In this document: positions 27,202-35,963 of the stretch, piece after piece
How the letters are laid out: the number at the start of each line of letters is the position of its first letter
How positions within the stretch are numbered: position 1 is the stretch's first letter
Source of the DNA: Stutzerimonas stutzeri
GTDB taxonomy: Bacteria > Pseudomonadota > Gammaproteobacteria > Pseudomonadales > Pseudomonadaceae
DNA length: 64,000 nucleotides
Assembly (NCBI RefSeq): GCF_000952685.1
Contig: NZ_JYHV01000037.1
Coordinates: forward strand, 496,001 to 560,000
Reading direction: 5' to 3'
Program-made: the position numbers and the translations under genes
The notes under the pieces: generated by a model
What the model saw: the letters and a program-made list of their open reading frames with translations, nothing else
The model's database searches: none
What the model was told of the DNA's origin: nothing

Positions 27202-30045
27202 TTACAGCTGGGTGACCTGGATGCGCGGCAGGAACTCGACCTGCTCGCGGGTGAAGGCCTCGAACTCCTGCTGCCACTTCGACGGCACCTCGACCTTGTG
27301 CACCTGTACCGCAGTCACCTTGTACTCGGGACAGTTGGTGGCCCAGTCCGAGTTGTCGGTGGTGATCACGTTGGCGCCGGATTCCGGGTGGTGGAAGGTG
27401 GTGTAGACCACACCCGGCTGCATGCGCTCGGTGACCTTGGCGCGCATCACCGTCTCGCCGGCACGGCTGTTGATGCCGACCCAGTCGCCATCGTTGATCC
27501 CACGGTCCTCGGCATCCACTGGATGCAGTTCGAGAATGTCCTCGGCGTGCCAGGCGCCGTTGGCGGTGCGCCGGGTCTGTGCGCCAACGTTGTACTGCGA
27601 CAGGATGCGGCCGGTGGTGAGCACCAGCGGACGCTTGCGCGAGGTGCGCTCTTCGGTCGGGATGTACTCGGTGACCATGAAGCGACCCATGCCACGCACG
27701 AACGCGTCCTCGTGCATGATCGGCGTACCTTCCGGCGCCTCGTCGTTGCACGGCCACTGGATACTGCCCATCCGGTCGAGCTTGGCGTAGCTGACGCCCG
27801 TGAAGGTCGGGGTCAGGCGGGCGATCTCGTCCATGATCTGCGACGGATGGGTGTAGTTCATCGGGTAGCCGAGGGCGTTGGACAGCGCCACTGTCACTTC
27901 CCAGTCTTCCTTGCCGGCCAGCGCGGGCATCACCTTGCGCACCGGTGAAATGCGCCGCTCGGCGTTGGTAAAGGTGCCGTTCTTCTCCAGGAAAGAGGCG
28001 CCCGGCAGGAACACATGGGCGTATTTGGCGGTTTCGTTGAGGAAGAGGTCCTGCACCACCACGCACTCCATGGCCTTGAGCGCATCGGTGACGTGCTGCG
28101 TATCCGGATCGGATTGCGCCGGATCCTCGCCCTGCACGTAGAGGCCCTTGAAGGTGCCGGCGTGGGCCGCGGCGAGCATGTTGGGAATGCGCAGACCCGG
28201 CTCGTCGAGCAACTGGACGCCCCAGGCGGCCTCGAATTGCGGCCGCACCACCGGATCCGAGACATGGCGGTAGCCCGGCAATTCATGCGGGAAGGAGCCC
28301 ATGTCGCAGGAGCCTTGCACGTTGTTCTGTCCGCGCAGCGGGTTCACCCCAACGCCCGGGCGACCGATGTTGCCAGTGGCCATGGCCAGGTTGGCGATCG
28401 CCATGACGGTGGACGAGCCCTGGCTGTGCTCGGTGACGCCCAGGCCGTAGTAGATCGCGGCGTTGCCGCCGGTGGCGTACAGCCGGGCGGCTGCGCGTAC
28501 CTCGGCGGCCGGCACGCCGGTCAGCTCCTGCATGGCCTCGGGGCTGTTGCGCGCTTCGCTGACGAAGGCGCGCCATTGCTCGAAGGCCTCGGCCTCGCAG
28601 CGCTCGGCGACGAAGGCTTCGTTGATCAGGCCTTCGGTGGCGATGACATGCCCCAGGCTGTTGAGCAGGGCGACGTTGCTGCCCGGACGCAGTTGCAGGT
28701 GATGCTCGGCCTTGATGTGCGGGCTGCGCACCAGGTCGATGCCGCGCGGGTCGGCGACGATCAACCGCGCACCTTCACGCAGGCGGCGCTTGAGCTGCGA
28801 GCCGAACACAGGGTGGCCGTCGGTGGGGTTGGCACCGATCACCATCACCACGTCGGCGGCCAGTACCGAATCGAAGTCCTGGGTACCGGCGGATTCGCCG
28901 AGAGTGACCTTGAGGCCATAGCCGGTCGGCGAATGGCAGACGCGCGCGCAGGTGTCGACGTTGTTGTTGCCGAAGGCGGCGCGCACCAGCTTCTGTACCA
29001 GGTAGGTTTCCTCGTTGGTGCAGCGCGAGGAGGTCAGACCGCCGACCGAATCGCGGCCGTACTGGGCCTGGATCTCCTTGAAGCGCCGGGCGGCATAGCC
29101 GATCGCCTCGTCCCAGCTCACCGAACGCCAGGGCTCGTTGATGCTGTCGCGAATCATCGGCGTCTTGATGCGGTCCGGGTGGGTGGCATAGCCCCAGGCG
29201 AAGCGGCCTTTGACGCAGGCATGGCCGTGGTTGGCGTGGCCGTCCTTGTTCGGCACCATGCGCACCACTTCGTTGCCCTTGACCTCGGCCTTGAACGAGC
29301 AGCCAACGCCGCAATAGGCGCAGGTGGTGGTCACGCTGCGTTCGGCCTGGCCCATCTCGATCAGCGACTTCTCGGTCAGGGTGGCGGTCGGGCAGGCATT
29401 CACGCAGGCGCCACAGGAAACGCACTCGGAATCGATGAAGCTTTCGTCCTGGCTGGCGGCCACTCGCGAGTCGAAGCCACGGCCGTCGATCGTCAGGGCG
29501 AAAGTGCCCTGCACTTCTTCACAGGCCCGCACGCAACGGTTGCAGACGATGCACTTGGATGGGTCGTAGGTGAAATAGGGGTTGGATTCGTCTTTGGGCT
29601 CGGCCAGGTGAGTCTTCACCGGGTCGTAGCGCACCTCGCGCAGGCCAACCACGCCAGCCATGTCCTGCAGTTCGCAGTTACCGTTGGCCGAGCAGGTCAG
29701 GCAGTCCAGCGGGTGATCGGAGATGTACAGCTCCATGGTGCCGCGGCGCAGTTCGGCGAGCTTGGGGCTCTGTGTGCGCACCTTCATACCCGGCTCAACC
29801 GGAGTGGTACAGGACGCCGGATAACCGCGGCGGCCCTCGATTTCCACGGTACACAGGCGACATGAGCCGAACGGCTCCAGGCTGTCACTGGCGCACAACT
29901 TGGGCACGGCGATGCCAGCCTCTTGTGCAGCGCGCATGACCGAGGTGCCAGCTGGCACGGTGATGGCGGTGCCGTCGATTTCCACCGTTACCGGTGCGCC
30001 GGTGCGGGCGGGGGTGCCATAGTCGAGTTCACGATACAGGGCCAT
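27202..30045 (-). CDS. fdsA: NAD-dependent formate dehydrogenase, catalytic alpha subunit
   Basis: This is the 947-aa molybdenum catalytic subunit, which oxidises formate to CO2 in the cytoplasm. Cofactor ligands appear in order: [2Fe-2S] cysteines 51, 62, 65 and 79; a His111/Cys115/118/124 cluster; two ferredoxin-type [4Fe-4S] sets at 165-175 and 208-218; and the cluster next to the active site at Cys242, 245, 249 and 277. The active-site Cys370 is followed by His371 (CHSPTGYG). Cysteine rather than selenocysteine is used, since no in-frame stop occurs. The C-terminal MopB domain is complete. It lies 15 bp after fdsB in the same operon. Confidence 0.95.
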   Translation of the reverse strand: MALYRELDYGTPARTGAPVTVEIDGTAITVPAGTSVMRAAQEAGIAVPKLCASDSLEPFGSCRLCTVEIEGRRGYPASCTTPVEPGMKVRTQSPKLAELRRGTMELYISDHPLDCLTCSANGNCELQDMAGVVGLREVRYDPVKTHLAEPKDESNPYFTYDPSKCIVCNRCVRACEEVQGTFALTIDGRGFDSRVAASQDESFIDSECVSCGACVNACPTATLTEKSLIEMGQAERSVTTTCAYCGVGCSFKAEVKGNEVVRMVPNKDGHANHGHACVKGRFAWGYATHPDRIKTPMIRDSINEPWRSVSWDEAIGYAARRFKEIQAQYGRDSVGGLTSSRCTNEETYLVQKLVRAAFGNNNVDTCARVCHSPTGYGLKVTLGESAGTQDFDSVLAADVVMVIGANPTDGHPVFGSQLKRRLREGARLIVADPRGIDLVRSPHIKAEHHLQLRPGSNVALLNSLGHVIATEGLINEAFVAERCEAEAFEQWRAFVSEARNSPEAMQELTGVPAAEVRAAARLYATGGNAAIYYGLGVTEHSQGSSTVMAIANLAMATGNIGRPGVGVNPLRGQNNVQGSCDMGSFPHELPGYRHVSDPVVRPQFEAAWGVQLLDEPGLRIPNMLAAAHAGTFKGLYVQGEDPAQSDPDTQHVTDALKAMECVVVQDLFLNETAKYAHVFLPGASFLEKNGTFTNAERRISPVRKVMPALAGKEDWEVTVALSNALGYPMNYTHPSQIMDEIARLTPTFTGVSYAKLDRMGSIQWPCNDEAPEGTPIMHEDAFVRGMGRFMVTEYIPTEERTSRKRPLVLTTGRILSQYNVGAQTRRTANGAWHAEDILELHPVDAEDRGINDGDWVGINSRAGETVMRAKVTERMQPGVVYTTFHHPESGANVITTDNSDWATNCPEYKVTAVQVHKVEVPSKWQQEFEAFTREQVEFLPRIQVTQL

Positions 30046-30060
30046 GTCTGTGCCTCCGAA

Positions 30061-31632
30061 TCAGCGGGCTTCGGCGGTGTCTGGCGACACCCCGAAGTCC
30101 TCGGGAAAGTGGTTGATAGCGCTCATCACCGGGTAGGGCGTCATCCCGCCGAGGGCACAGAGCGAGGCGCCGAGCATGGTGTCGCAGAGGCTCTTGAGCA
30201 GCTCGATACGGCCCGGCTGCGGCCCTTCGGAACGGGCGACGATGATTTGGTCGAGCAGCTCCTCGCCACGGGTCGAACCGATCCGGCAGGGCGTGCACTT
30301 ACCGCAGGATTCCACCGCGCAGAATTCCATGGCGTAGCGCGCCATCTCGGCCAGGTCGACCGTATCGTCGAACACCACGATGCCGCCGTGACCGAGCACC
30401 GCGCCGAGGGCGGCGAAGGCCTCGTAGTCCAGCGGGGTATCGAACTGCGACTCCGGCAGATAGGCACCCAGCGGGCCGCCCACCTGCACCGCACGGATCG
30501 GCCGGCCACTGGCCGAACCTCCACCATATTCATATAGCAGCTCGCGCAGGGTGATGCCGAAGGCCTTCTCGATCAGGCCGCCGCGGGCAATGTTGCCGGT
30601 CAGCTGGATCGGCAGAGTGCCAAGCGAGCGGCCCATGCCGTAATCCTTGTAATAGGCGCCGCCCTTGTCGAGGATGATCGGCACCGAGGCCAAGGAGATC
30701 ACGTTGTTGATCACCGTCGGCTGGCCGAACAGGCCTTCGATGGCCGGCAGCGGCGGCTTCGGCCGCACGGTGCCGCGTTTGCCTTCGATGCTTTCGAGCA
30801 GTGCGGTTTCCTCGCCGCAGATATAGGCGCCGGCGCCGCGGCGCAGCTCCAGATGGAACGCCTTGCCGCTACCCAGCAGGTCGTCGCCCAGGTAGCCGGC
30901 GGCGTTGGCGCGGGCGATGGTCTCGAGCAGCACCGCCTCGGCGTGTGGGTATTCCGAACGCAGGTAGATGTAACCCTTGGTGGCGCCGACGGCCAGACCG
31001 GCAATGGTCATGCCCTCGATCAGCACATAGGGGTCGTCTTCCATCACCATGCGGTCGGAGAAGGTCCCCGAGTCGCCTTCGTCAGCGTTGCAGACGATGT
31101 ATTTCTGCGCCGCCTCGCAGCCGAGCACGGTGCGCCATTTGATACCGGTGGGGAAGGCCGCGCCGCCACGGCCGCGCAGGCCGGACTCGGTGACCTCGGC
31201 GACGATGGCCTCAGGCGTCATGCCCAGAGCACGCTTGAGCCCGCGATAGCCGTCGTGAGCGATATAGTCATCCAGCGACAACGGGTCGGTGATGCCAGCG
31301 CGAGCAAACGTCAGGCGCTCCTGACGCTTGAGGTATTCAATCTCCTCGGTCAGGCCTTGGCCCAGCGGATGCTCGCCGCCCGACAGGAACCCGGCATCGA
31401 ACAGTCCGGCGACATCCTTGGCCTTGACCGGACCATAGGCGACACGGCCGGCGGCGGTGGCGACTTCGACCAGCGGCTCGAGCCAGAACAGCCCACGCGA
31501 GCCATTGCGCACCAGCTTCACGTCGAGGCCACGAGCCGCAGCCTCGGCGGCAATGGTCTGGGCGACCTTGTCGGCACCCAGGCTCAGCGCGGTGACGTCA
31601 CGCGGTACGTAAACGGTAATGGACTCGCTCAT
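30061..31632 (-). CDS. fdsB: Formate dehydrogenase beta subunit (NuoF-like, NADH site)
   Basis: This 523-aa diaphorase subunit passes electrons from formate oxidation to NAD. An N-terminal thioredoxin-like region occupies about residues 1-110. The NuoF core carries the NADH/FMN motif GRGGAAFPTGIKW near residue 172. The C-terminal [4Fe-4S] motif ESCGKCTPCRIG is near residue 445. It overlaps the fdsG stop by four bases (ATGA), showing tight coupling. Length and motif order match FdsB of soluble formate dehydrogenases. Confidence 0.95.
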   Translation of the reverse strand: MSESITVYVPRDVTALSLGADKVAQTIAAEAAARGLDVKLVRNGSRGLFWLEPLVEVATAAGRVAYGPVKAKDVAGLFDAGFLSGGEHPLGQGLTEEIEYLKRQERLTFARAGITDPLSLDDYIAHDGYRGLKRALGMTPEAIVAEVTESGLRGRGGAAFPTGIKWRTVLGCEAAQKYIVCNADEGDSGTFSDRMVMEDDPYVLIEGMTIAGLAVGATKGYIYLRSEYPHAEAVLLETIARANAAGYLGDDLLGSGKAFHLELRRGAGAYICGEETALLESIEGKRGTVRPKPPLPAIEGLFGQPTVINNVISLASVPIILDKGGAYYKDYGMGRSLGTLPIQLTGNIARGGLIEKAFGITLRELLYEYGGGSASGRPIRAVQVGGPLGAYLPESQFDTPLDYEAFAALGAVLGHGGIVVFDDTVDLAEMARYAMEFCAVESCGKCTPCRIGSTRGEELLDQIIVARSEGPQPGRIELLKSLCDTMLGASLCALGGMTPYPVMSAINHFPEDFGVSPDTAEAR

Positions 31633-32123
31633 GCGCGAACCTCCTGTTCAGCCAACAGTTCCAACAGACCCTCGGCATCGACGCGGCCATGCAGCTCGCC
31701 GTTGAGCATGGCGTTCGGCGCGCAGGCGCAATTGCCCAGGCAATACACCGGCTCGAAGGTGAGGCTGCCGTCTTCGCGGGTCTCGCCGAGCGGCAGGCCG
31801 AGCTTTTCCTCGAGTTCGGCAGTCAAGGCCTTGGCCCCCATCGAGCGGCAGGCTTCGGCCTGGCACAGCTTGAGCACCTGACGGCCCGGCGGCGTGGCGC
31901 GAAAGTCGTGGTAGAAGCTGACCACGCCGTGCACTTCGGCACGCGACAGGCTGAGGTCCTCGGCAATCATCGGCAGCAGCTCCGGCGGCACCGCACCGAG
32001 GCGATCCTGGATGTCGTGCAGGATGGGTAACAGGGCGCCTGGCCGACCGCGGTGGGCGGCCAGTACCTCACGGGCGACGGCCTGGCACTGCTCGGGGGCG
32101 AAGCGCTGGGGAAGAATGGCCAT
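31629..32123 (-). CDS. fdsG: Formate dehydrogenase gamma subunit (NuoE-like)
   Basis: This 164-aa, thioredoxin-fold [2Fe-2S] protein is the first gene of the fds operon. Cluster ligands are in LCQAEACRSMGAK (near residue 90) and CLGNCACAPNAM (near 130), the NuoE pattern. It transfers electrons in the FdsBG diaphorase module. The ATG at 32123 gives MAILPQRFAPEQCQ. It is divergent from the regulator at 32462 across 338 bp that contain a palindromic element. Confidence 0.95.
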   Translation of the reverse strand: MAILPQRFAPEQCQAVAREVLAAHRGRPGALLPILHDIQDRLGAVPPELLPMIAEDLSLSRAEVHGVVSFYHDFRATPPGRQVLKLCQAEACRSMGAKALTAELEEKLGLPLGETREDGSLTFEPVYCLGNCACAPNAMLNGELHGRVDAEGLLELLAEQEVRA

Positions 32124-32181
32124 GTTCTATGCTCCAGCCGGCGGCTATACCGGTACTGTCGGGAGACAAGCGCATCAGAGC

Positions 32182-32315
32182 TTGTGAGGAAATCTACTGC
32201 GTTCGGCATCTCGCATTTCGGGCGGTGCTCGCAATGCTCATGTATTTCAATACATTCCGCTTGCTGCGCTCCGGCGAAACGCAATCTGCCTTCACTCGCG
32301 ACGATTTCTTCACAA
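32182..32315. repeat. Palindromic MITE-like element, copy 2, in the fds divergent promoter region
   Basis: Arms TTGTGAGGAAATC (32182-32194) and GATTTCTTCACAA (32303-32315) are near-perfect complements. The centre ATGTATT-TC-AATACAT (32240-32255) is a perfect small palindrome. Its minus strand shares segments with the 17181-17348 element: a GTGAA-type end, a GCGAG-GAAGG block, ATGAGCATT and GCAGTAG near the other end. It lies between fdsG and fdsR and may separate or alter their promoters. Confidence 0.6.
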
Positions 32316-32373
32316 CCTCCCACGGTTGATTGACGCTTATCCCAGGTGGCGTTCGAAGGATCGCCACATATGA

Positions 32374-32387
32374 ATAAAAGTTCTTAT
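32374..32387. promoter_or_regulatory. AT-rich imperfect palindrome upstream of fdsR-like gene
   Basis: ATAAAAGTTCTTAT (32374-32387) matches its own reverse complement at 10 of 14 positions. It lies within the AT-rich part of the fdsG/fdsR gap, overlapping a possible TATACT -10 box (32385-32390). It is a candidate regulator site or promoter; evidence is weak. Confidence 0.3.
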
Positions 32388-32461
32388 ACTTGGCCGCAGA
32401 GCGCCCATGTGCGGCACACTATCATGGGCAATCAGCCGAACAAATATGAAGTCTTGAGCAT

Positions 32462-33550
32462 ATGATACGCATCGAAATCCAGCCACGTTGGCGTTTTCAT
32501 CAACGCGACGGCAGCAGCCTCGATCCCCAAGGTCTGGAACTTCTGCAGGCCGTGCACGACACCGGCAAGCTGACCGAAGCCGCTGCCCGCGTCGGCTATT
32601 CCTATCGCCATGCCTGGAACCTGCTGGGCAAATGGCAGGCCTTCTTCGGCAGCCCACTTATCGATCTGGAACGCGGCAAGGGCGCACGTCTGGCGCCGCT
32701 GGGGGAAAAACTGCTGTGGGCCGACCAACGGATTCGCGCGCGGCTATCGCCTCAGCTGGACAACCTGGCCGGCGAGCTGGAGCTGGAACTGAACCGGGTG
32801 CTGCAAGCCAGCAACCCGGGCCTGCGCATTCACGCCAGCCACGGTTTCGCCGTGGCGGCGCTGCGCGAGTGGCTGGAGCGCGACCCGAGCTGGCAGTGGG
32901 AGGTGCAGTTTCGCAGCGGTAGCGAGGCGATGATCGCCCTGCATCGCCACGACTGCGAAGTCGCCGGCCTGCATGTGCCGGCCGGGCCGCTCGGCGCGCT
33001 CAGCATGAACCGCATACAGCCGTGGCTGCGGCCCGACCAGCGGGTAATCACCTTCGTCGTGCGCACCCAGGGATTGATGCTGGCCCCCGGCAATCCGCAC
33101 GGCGTCGAGGGGTTGGCGGACCTGGCGCGTGGCGAGCTGCGCTTCGTCAACCGCGAGCCAGGTTCGGGCACGCGTTTGCTGCTCGAAGATCTATTGCGCC
33201 GCGACGAGCTGGACAGCACCGCGATCAAGGGTTTCCACAACGAGGAATTTACCCATGCCGCAGTGGCCGCCTACGTGGCCAGCGGCATGGCCGACGTCGG
33301 CTTCGGGGTCGAGGCGGCAGCACGCCAGTTCGGTCTGACCTTCCTGCCCATGGCCCGCGAGCACTACTGCCTGCTGTGCCGCGAGGATAGTCTTGAGCTA
33401 CCGGCCATGGCCGCGCTGCTACGGGTGCTGCAGAACCCGGAATTCCAGGCGCGCATCAGTCAACTACCCGGGTACGCCTTGAGCCGTCCTGGCGAGGTGC
33501 TGCCGTTAACCCAGGCGCTGGAACAATGGAGTCGCGAGAGCCTGCTCTGA
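32462..33550 (+). CDS. fdsR: ModE/LysR-like regulator with binding-protein domain (FdsR-like)
   Basis: This 362-aa regulator has a ModE-type winged HTH at residues 18-85 (LQAVHDTGKLTEAAARVGYSYRHAWNLL). A PBP-like domain related to molybdate or substrate-binding proteins follows, from about residue 120 (GLRIHASHGFAVAALREWL...). Motifs such as NREPGSGTRLLLEDLL are typical of this domain. Divergence from fdsGBA suggests it controls the formate dehydrogenase operon, sensing formate, molybdate or a cofactor precursor (inference). The name is by analogy. Confidence 0.82.
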   Translation: MIRIEIQPRWRFHQRDGSSLDPQGLELLQAVHDTGKLTEAAARVGYSYRHAWNLLGKWQAFFGSPLIDLERGKGARLAPLGEKLLWADQRIRARLSPQLDNLAGELELELNRVLQASNPGLRIHASHGFAVAALREWLERDPSWQWEVQFRSGSEAMIALHRHDCEVAGLHVPAGPLGALSMNRIQPWLRPDQRVITFVVRTQGLMLAPGNPHGVEGLADLARGELRFVNREPGSGTRLLLEDLLRRDELDSTAIKGFHNEEFTHAAVAAYVASGMADVGFGVEAAARQFGLTFLPMAREHYCLLCREDSLELPAMAALLRVLQNPEFQARISQLPGYALSRPGEVLPLTQALEQWSRESLL

Positions 33551-33691
33551 GAGCCTTCCTATCCTCTGGCGGATGAATCGTGAACCAGCTCACAAAGCTG
33601 GCAAGCGAACAACCGAAGCGGGAACTCGACGCGGACTCACCAGTCTATGGCGCAATTCTCGCCGCAAGGCGGCTCTGTCCTCGAGGTGTCT

Positions 33692-34150
33692 ATGAAGTCT
33701 CTGCAGTTGCTCCTCCTCTCGCTTGGCTTGACCTGTGGCGGCTACGCCCTGGCGGGCAATACCGAAGCCGCCGTGGGTGGCGCGCTGGGAGGTGCCTTGG
33801 GCACGGTGGTCGGCGAACAGTTGGGCGGATCGACCGGCGCGACCATCGGCGCCGGGGTTGGCGGGGCAGCCGGCGGTATGGTCGGTGCCGACAAGCGCAG
33901 CCGCACCGAAGCAGCCATCGGCGGCGGCCTGGGCGCCGCCGGTGGTAACGTCATCGGCCAACGAGTCGGCGGCAGCACCGGCGGCTTGATCGGTGCAGCG
34001 GTGGGCGGTGGCGCTGGTGGAGCGCTCGGCAACGAATATGGCGATGACGATGATCATCGTGACCGCCGTTATCGTGATGATCGCCGCTATTACGGGCACC
34101 CAGGCAAAGCCAAGGGTCACTGGAAGCACAAACACAAGCATCACGACTGA
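33692..34150 (+). CDS. Exported glycine-zipper 2TM domain protein
   Basis: This 152-aa protein has a signal peptide (MKSLQLLLLSLGLTCGGYALAG) and long glycine/alanine repeats (GGALGGALGTVVGEQLGGS and similar, residues 25-110) of the glycine-zipper type. It ends in a highly charged Asp/Arg/His/Lys-rich tail. Such proteins associate with the outer membrane or inner membrane, but function is not defined. The start at 33692 was chosen because it exposes the signal peptide. The gene converges with the thioesterase gene. Confidence 0.82.
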   Translation: MKSLQLLLLSLGLTCGGYALAGNTEAAVGGALGGALGTVVGEQLGGSTGATIGAGVGGAAGGMVGADKRSRTEAAIGGGLGAAGGNVIGQRVGGSTGGLIGAAVGGGAGGALGNEYGDDDDHRDRRYRDDRRYYGHPGKAKGHWKHKHKHHD

Positions 34151-34164
34151 TACATACGTTCCGG

Positions 34165-34189
34165 GCGGGCCACTCCTTCAGGCCCGCCT
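34165..34189. terminator. Hairpin between convergent glycine-zipper and thioesterase genes
   Basis: GGCGGGCC (34165-34172) pairs perfectly with GGCCCGCC (34182-34189). There is no T-run. Its position between convergent stops suggests a shared terminator of uncertain strength. Confidence 0.45.
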
Positions 34190-34202
34190 CGCCCTCGTCC
34201 CG

Positions 34203-34637
34203 CTATTTTGCCAAAGCCTCCAAGGCCGTGCGCAACCCATCCGGAATCGGCGTCGGCCGATTGCTGGCGCGGTCCACGAACACATGCACGAAGCGCCCCG
34301 CCGCGCAGGCCTGCTCTTCGCCTACTTTGAAGATCGCCAATTCGTACTGCACCGAGCTGTTCCCGAGCTTGCCAACCCGCATGCCTACTTCCAGCGCATC
34401 GGGAAAAGCGATGGATGCAAAGTAGTCGCACGATGAGCTGACCACGAAGCCGACCACTTCGCCTTCATGGATATCCAGCCCACCGCGTTCGATCAGGTAG
34501 GCATTCACCGCGCTGTCGAAATAGCTGTAGTAAACGACGTTGTTCACGTGGCCGTAGATGTCGTTGTCATGCCAGCGCGTGGTGATAGGCTGGAAGTGGC
34601 GATAATCGGCGCGCAGGTGCTGCGGTTGTTCAGCCAT
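34203..34637 (-). CDS. Acyl-CoA thioesterase, 4HBT hotdog family
   Basis: This 144-aa hotdog-fold thioesterase has the catalytic segment WHDNDIYGHVNNVVYYSYFD, the 4-hydroxybenzoyl-CoA thioesterase-type Asp motif, near residue 20-40. It hydrolyses acyl-CoA esters in the cytoplasm. The start at 34637 has AAGGA six bases upstream; a TTG seven codons earlier is less likely. It lies in the conserved Pseudomonas block with an iron alcohol dehydrogenase and beta-oxidation genes, consistent with acyl-CoA metabolism. Confidence 0.88.
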   Translation of the reverse strand: MAEQPQHLRADYRHFQPITTRWHDNDIYGHVNNVVYYSYFDSAVNAYLIERGGLDIHEGEVVGFVVSSSCDYFASIAFPDALEVGMRVGKLGNSSVQYELAIFKVGEEQACAAGRFVHVFVDRASNRPTPIPDGLRTALEALAK

Positions 34638-34694
34638 TGGAAATCCTTGAGTAGGCAAAGCGCTGCGCCACGCTAACGCGACGCAGCGCGCGGC

Positions 34695-35858
34695 TCAGTA
34701 TGCTGCTTGGTAGATCGCCAGGGCATCGGCCTCGGTCACTTCGCGCGGATTGTTGACGAGCAGGCGCTGCTGAAGCATCGCCTCCTTGGCCAGTTGCGGC
34801 AGCATGTCTTCCGGCACACCGGCATCGCGCAGGCGAGTCGGCAAGCCGACGCGAGCGCTCATCTGCTCGAACTCCTCAATCAGCTGTTCGGCGTAGGTAG
34901 TGGGGTCGCCCGTACGCAGCCGGTCACCGAGGACGATCGGTGCCAGTTCGCCGTAGTGAGTGGTAGCCGCGCTGACGTTGAAGCGCAGCACCTGCGGCAG
35001 CACCAGCGCATTGGATAGCCCGTGAGGGATATGGAAGTTGCCGCCCAGCGGATAGGCCAGCGCATGCACAGCCGCCACTGGCGCGTTGGCGAACGCCTGC
35101 CCGGCCAAGCAGGCGCCGAGCAGCATCGCCTGGCGCGCCTCGCGGTTACCGCCGTTGTGCACCGCCTCGTCGAGATTGGCGGACAGCAGACGCAGCGCTT
35201 CGCGGGCCAGCAGGTCGGACATCGGGTTCTTCTTCAGTGCGCTGGTATAGGCCTCGATGGCATGCACCATGGCGTCGATACCGGTGGCGGCGGTCACCGC
35301 TGGCGGCAGGCCGAGGGTGAGGTCGGCATCCAGCAGCGCCAGATCCGGCAACAACAGCGGCGAGACCACGCCCATCTTGGTCGTCTCGCCAGTGGTGATG
35401 ATGGCGATCTGGGTGACCTCGGAGCCGGTACCCGCAGTGGTCGGCACCTGGATTAGCGGCAGACGCTGGCCCTTGGCGTTTCCCACGCCATAGATGTCCT
35501 GCAGCGATTGCGCACACGCTGGATGCGCTAACAACGCCACCAGCTTGGCGACATCCATCGAGCTGCCGCCACCGAAGCCGATCACCAGATCGGCACCGCA
35601 TGCTTTCGCCTGCTCGACCGCAGCCATCACGATATTTTCTGGCGGATCGGCGGCGACCTGATCGTAAACGGCGACCTGCAGCCCTTCCGTCTCAAAGCCG
35701 GGTAGCACCTCGTTGAGCAGGCCGAAGCGGGTGATGCCGGGGTCGGTCACCACCAGCACCGAACGCGCGCCGCGCTCCTTGCAGAGGCTGGCCAGCCGGC
35801 GCGATGAGCCGGGTTCGCAGATCAGTTGAGCGGTTGTGGCAAAGCTGAACGGATGCAT
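34695..35858 (-). CDS. Iron-containing alcohol dehydrogenase
   Basis: This 387-aa group III alcohol dehydrogenase is NAD-linked with an Fe(II) active site. The nucleotide motif GFGGGSSMDVAK is near residue 97, and TAGTGSEVTQIAI follows. Metal ligands come from the ALAYPLGGNFHIPHGLSNAL region (His near 265 and 279). Substrate alcohol is unknown. It is in the same direction as the acyl-CoA dehydrogenase upstream (105-bp gap). Confidence 0.92.
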   Translation of the reverse strand: MHPFSFATTAQLICEPGSSRRLASLCKERGARSVLVVTDPGITRFGLLNEVLPGFETEGLQVAVYDQVAADPPENIVMAAVEQAKACGADLVIGFGGGSSMDVAKLVALLAHPACAQSLQDIYGVGNAKGQRLPLIQVPTTAGTGSEVTQIAIITTGETTKMGVVSPLLLPDLALLDADLTLGLPPAVTAATGIDAMVHAIEAYTSALKKNPMSDLLAREALRLLSANLDEAVHNGGNREARQAMLLGACLAGQAFANAPVAAVHALAYPLGGNFHIPHGLSNALVLPQVLRFNVSAATTHYGELAPIVLGDRLRTGDPTTYAEQLIEEFEQMSARVGLPTRLRDAGVPEDMLPQLAKEAMLQQRLLVNNPREVTEADALAIYQAAY

Positions 35859-35963
35859 CGGTGCCTCCTGTGTCGAATATTGGGCCCTCCTGGCGGAGGC
35901 GCTTGGTTGCCTAAGGCACCCCGGTGCTGCTCTATCTGGGGCTGATGGGTTTCACGATTCCGA

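Noticed and set aside
26998-27406. Plus-strand frame opposite the end of fdsA and fdsD
   Set aside because: Overlaps two well-supported genes and has no family match.
28015-29865. 616-codon plus-strand open frame opposite fdsA
   Set aside because: It is an antisense shadow of a strongly conserved catalytic subunit in GC-rich DNA; its translation shows no family motif and no ribosome site.
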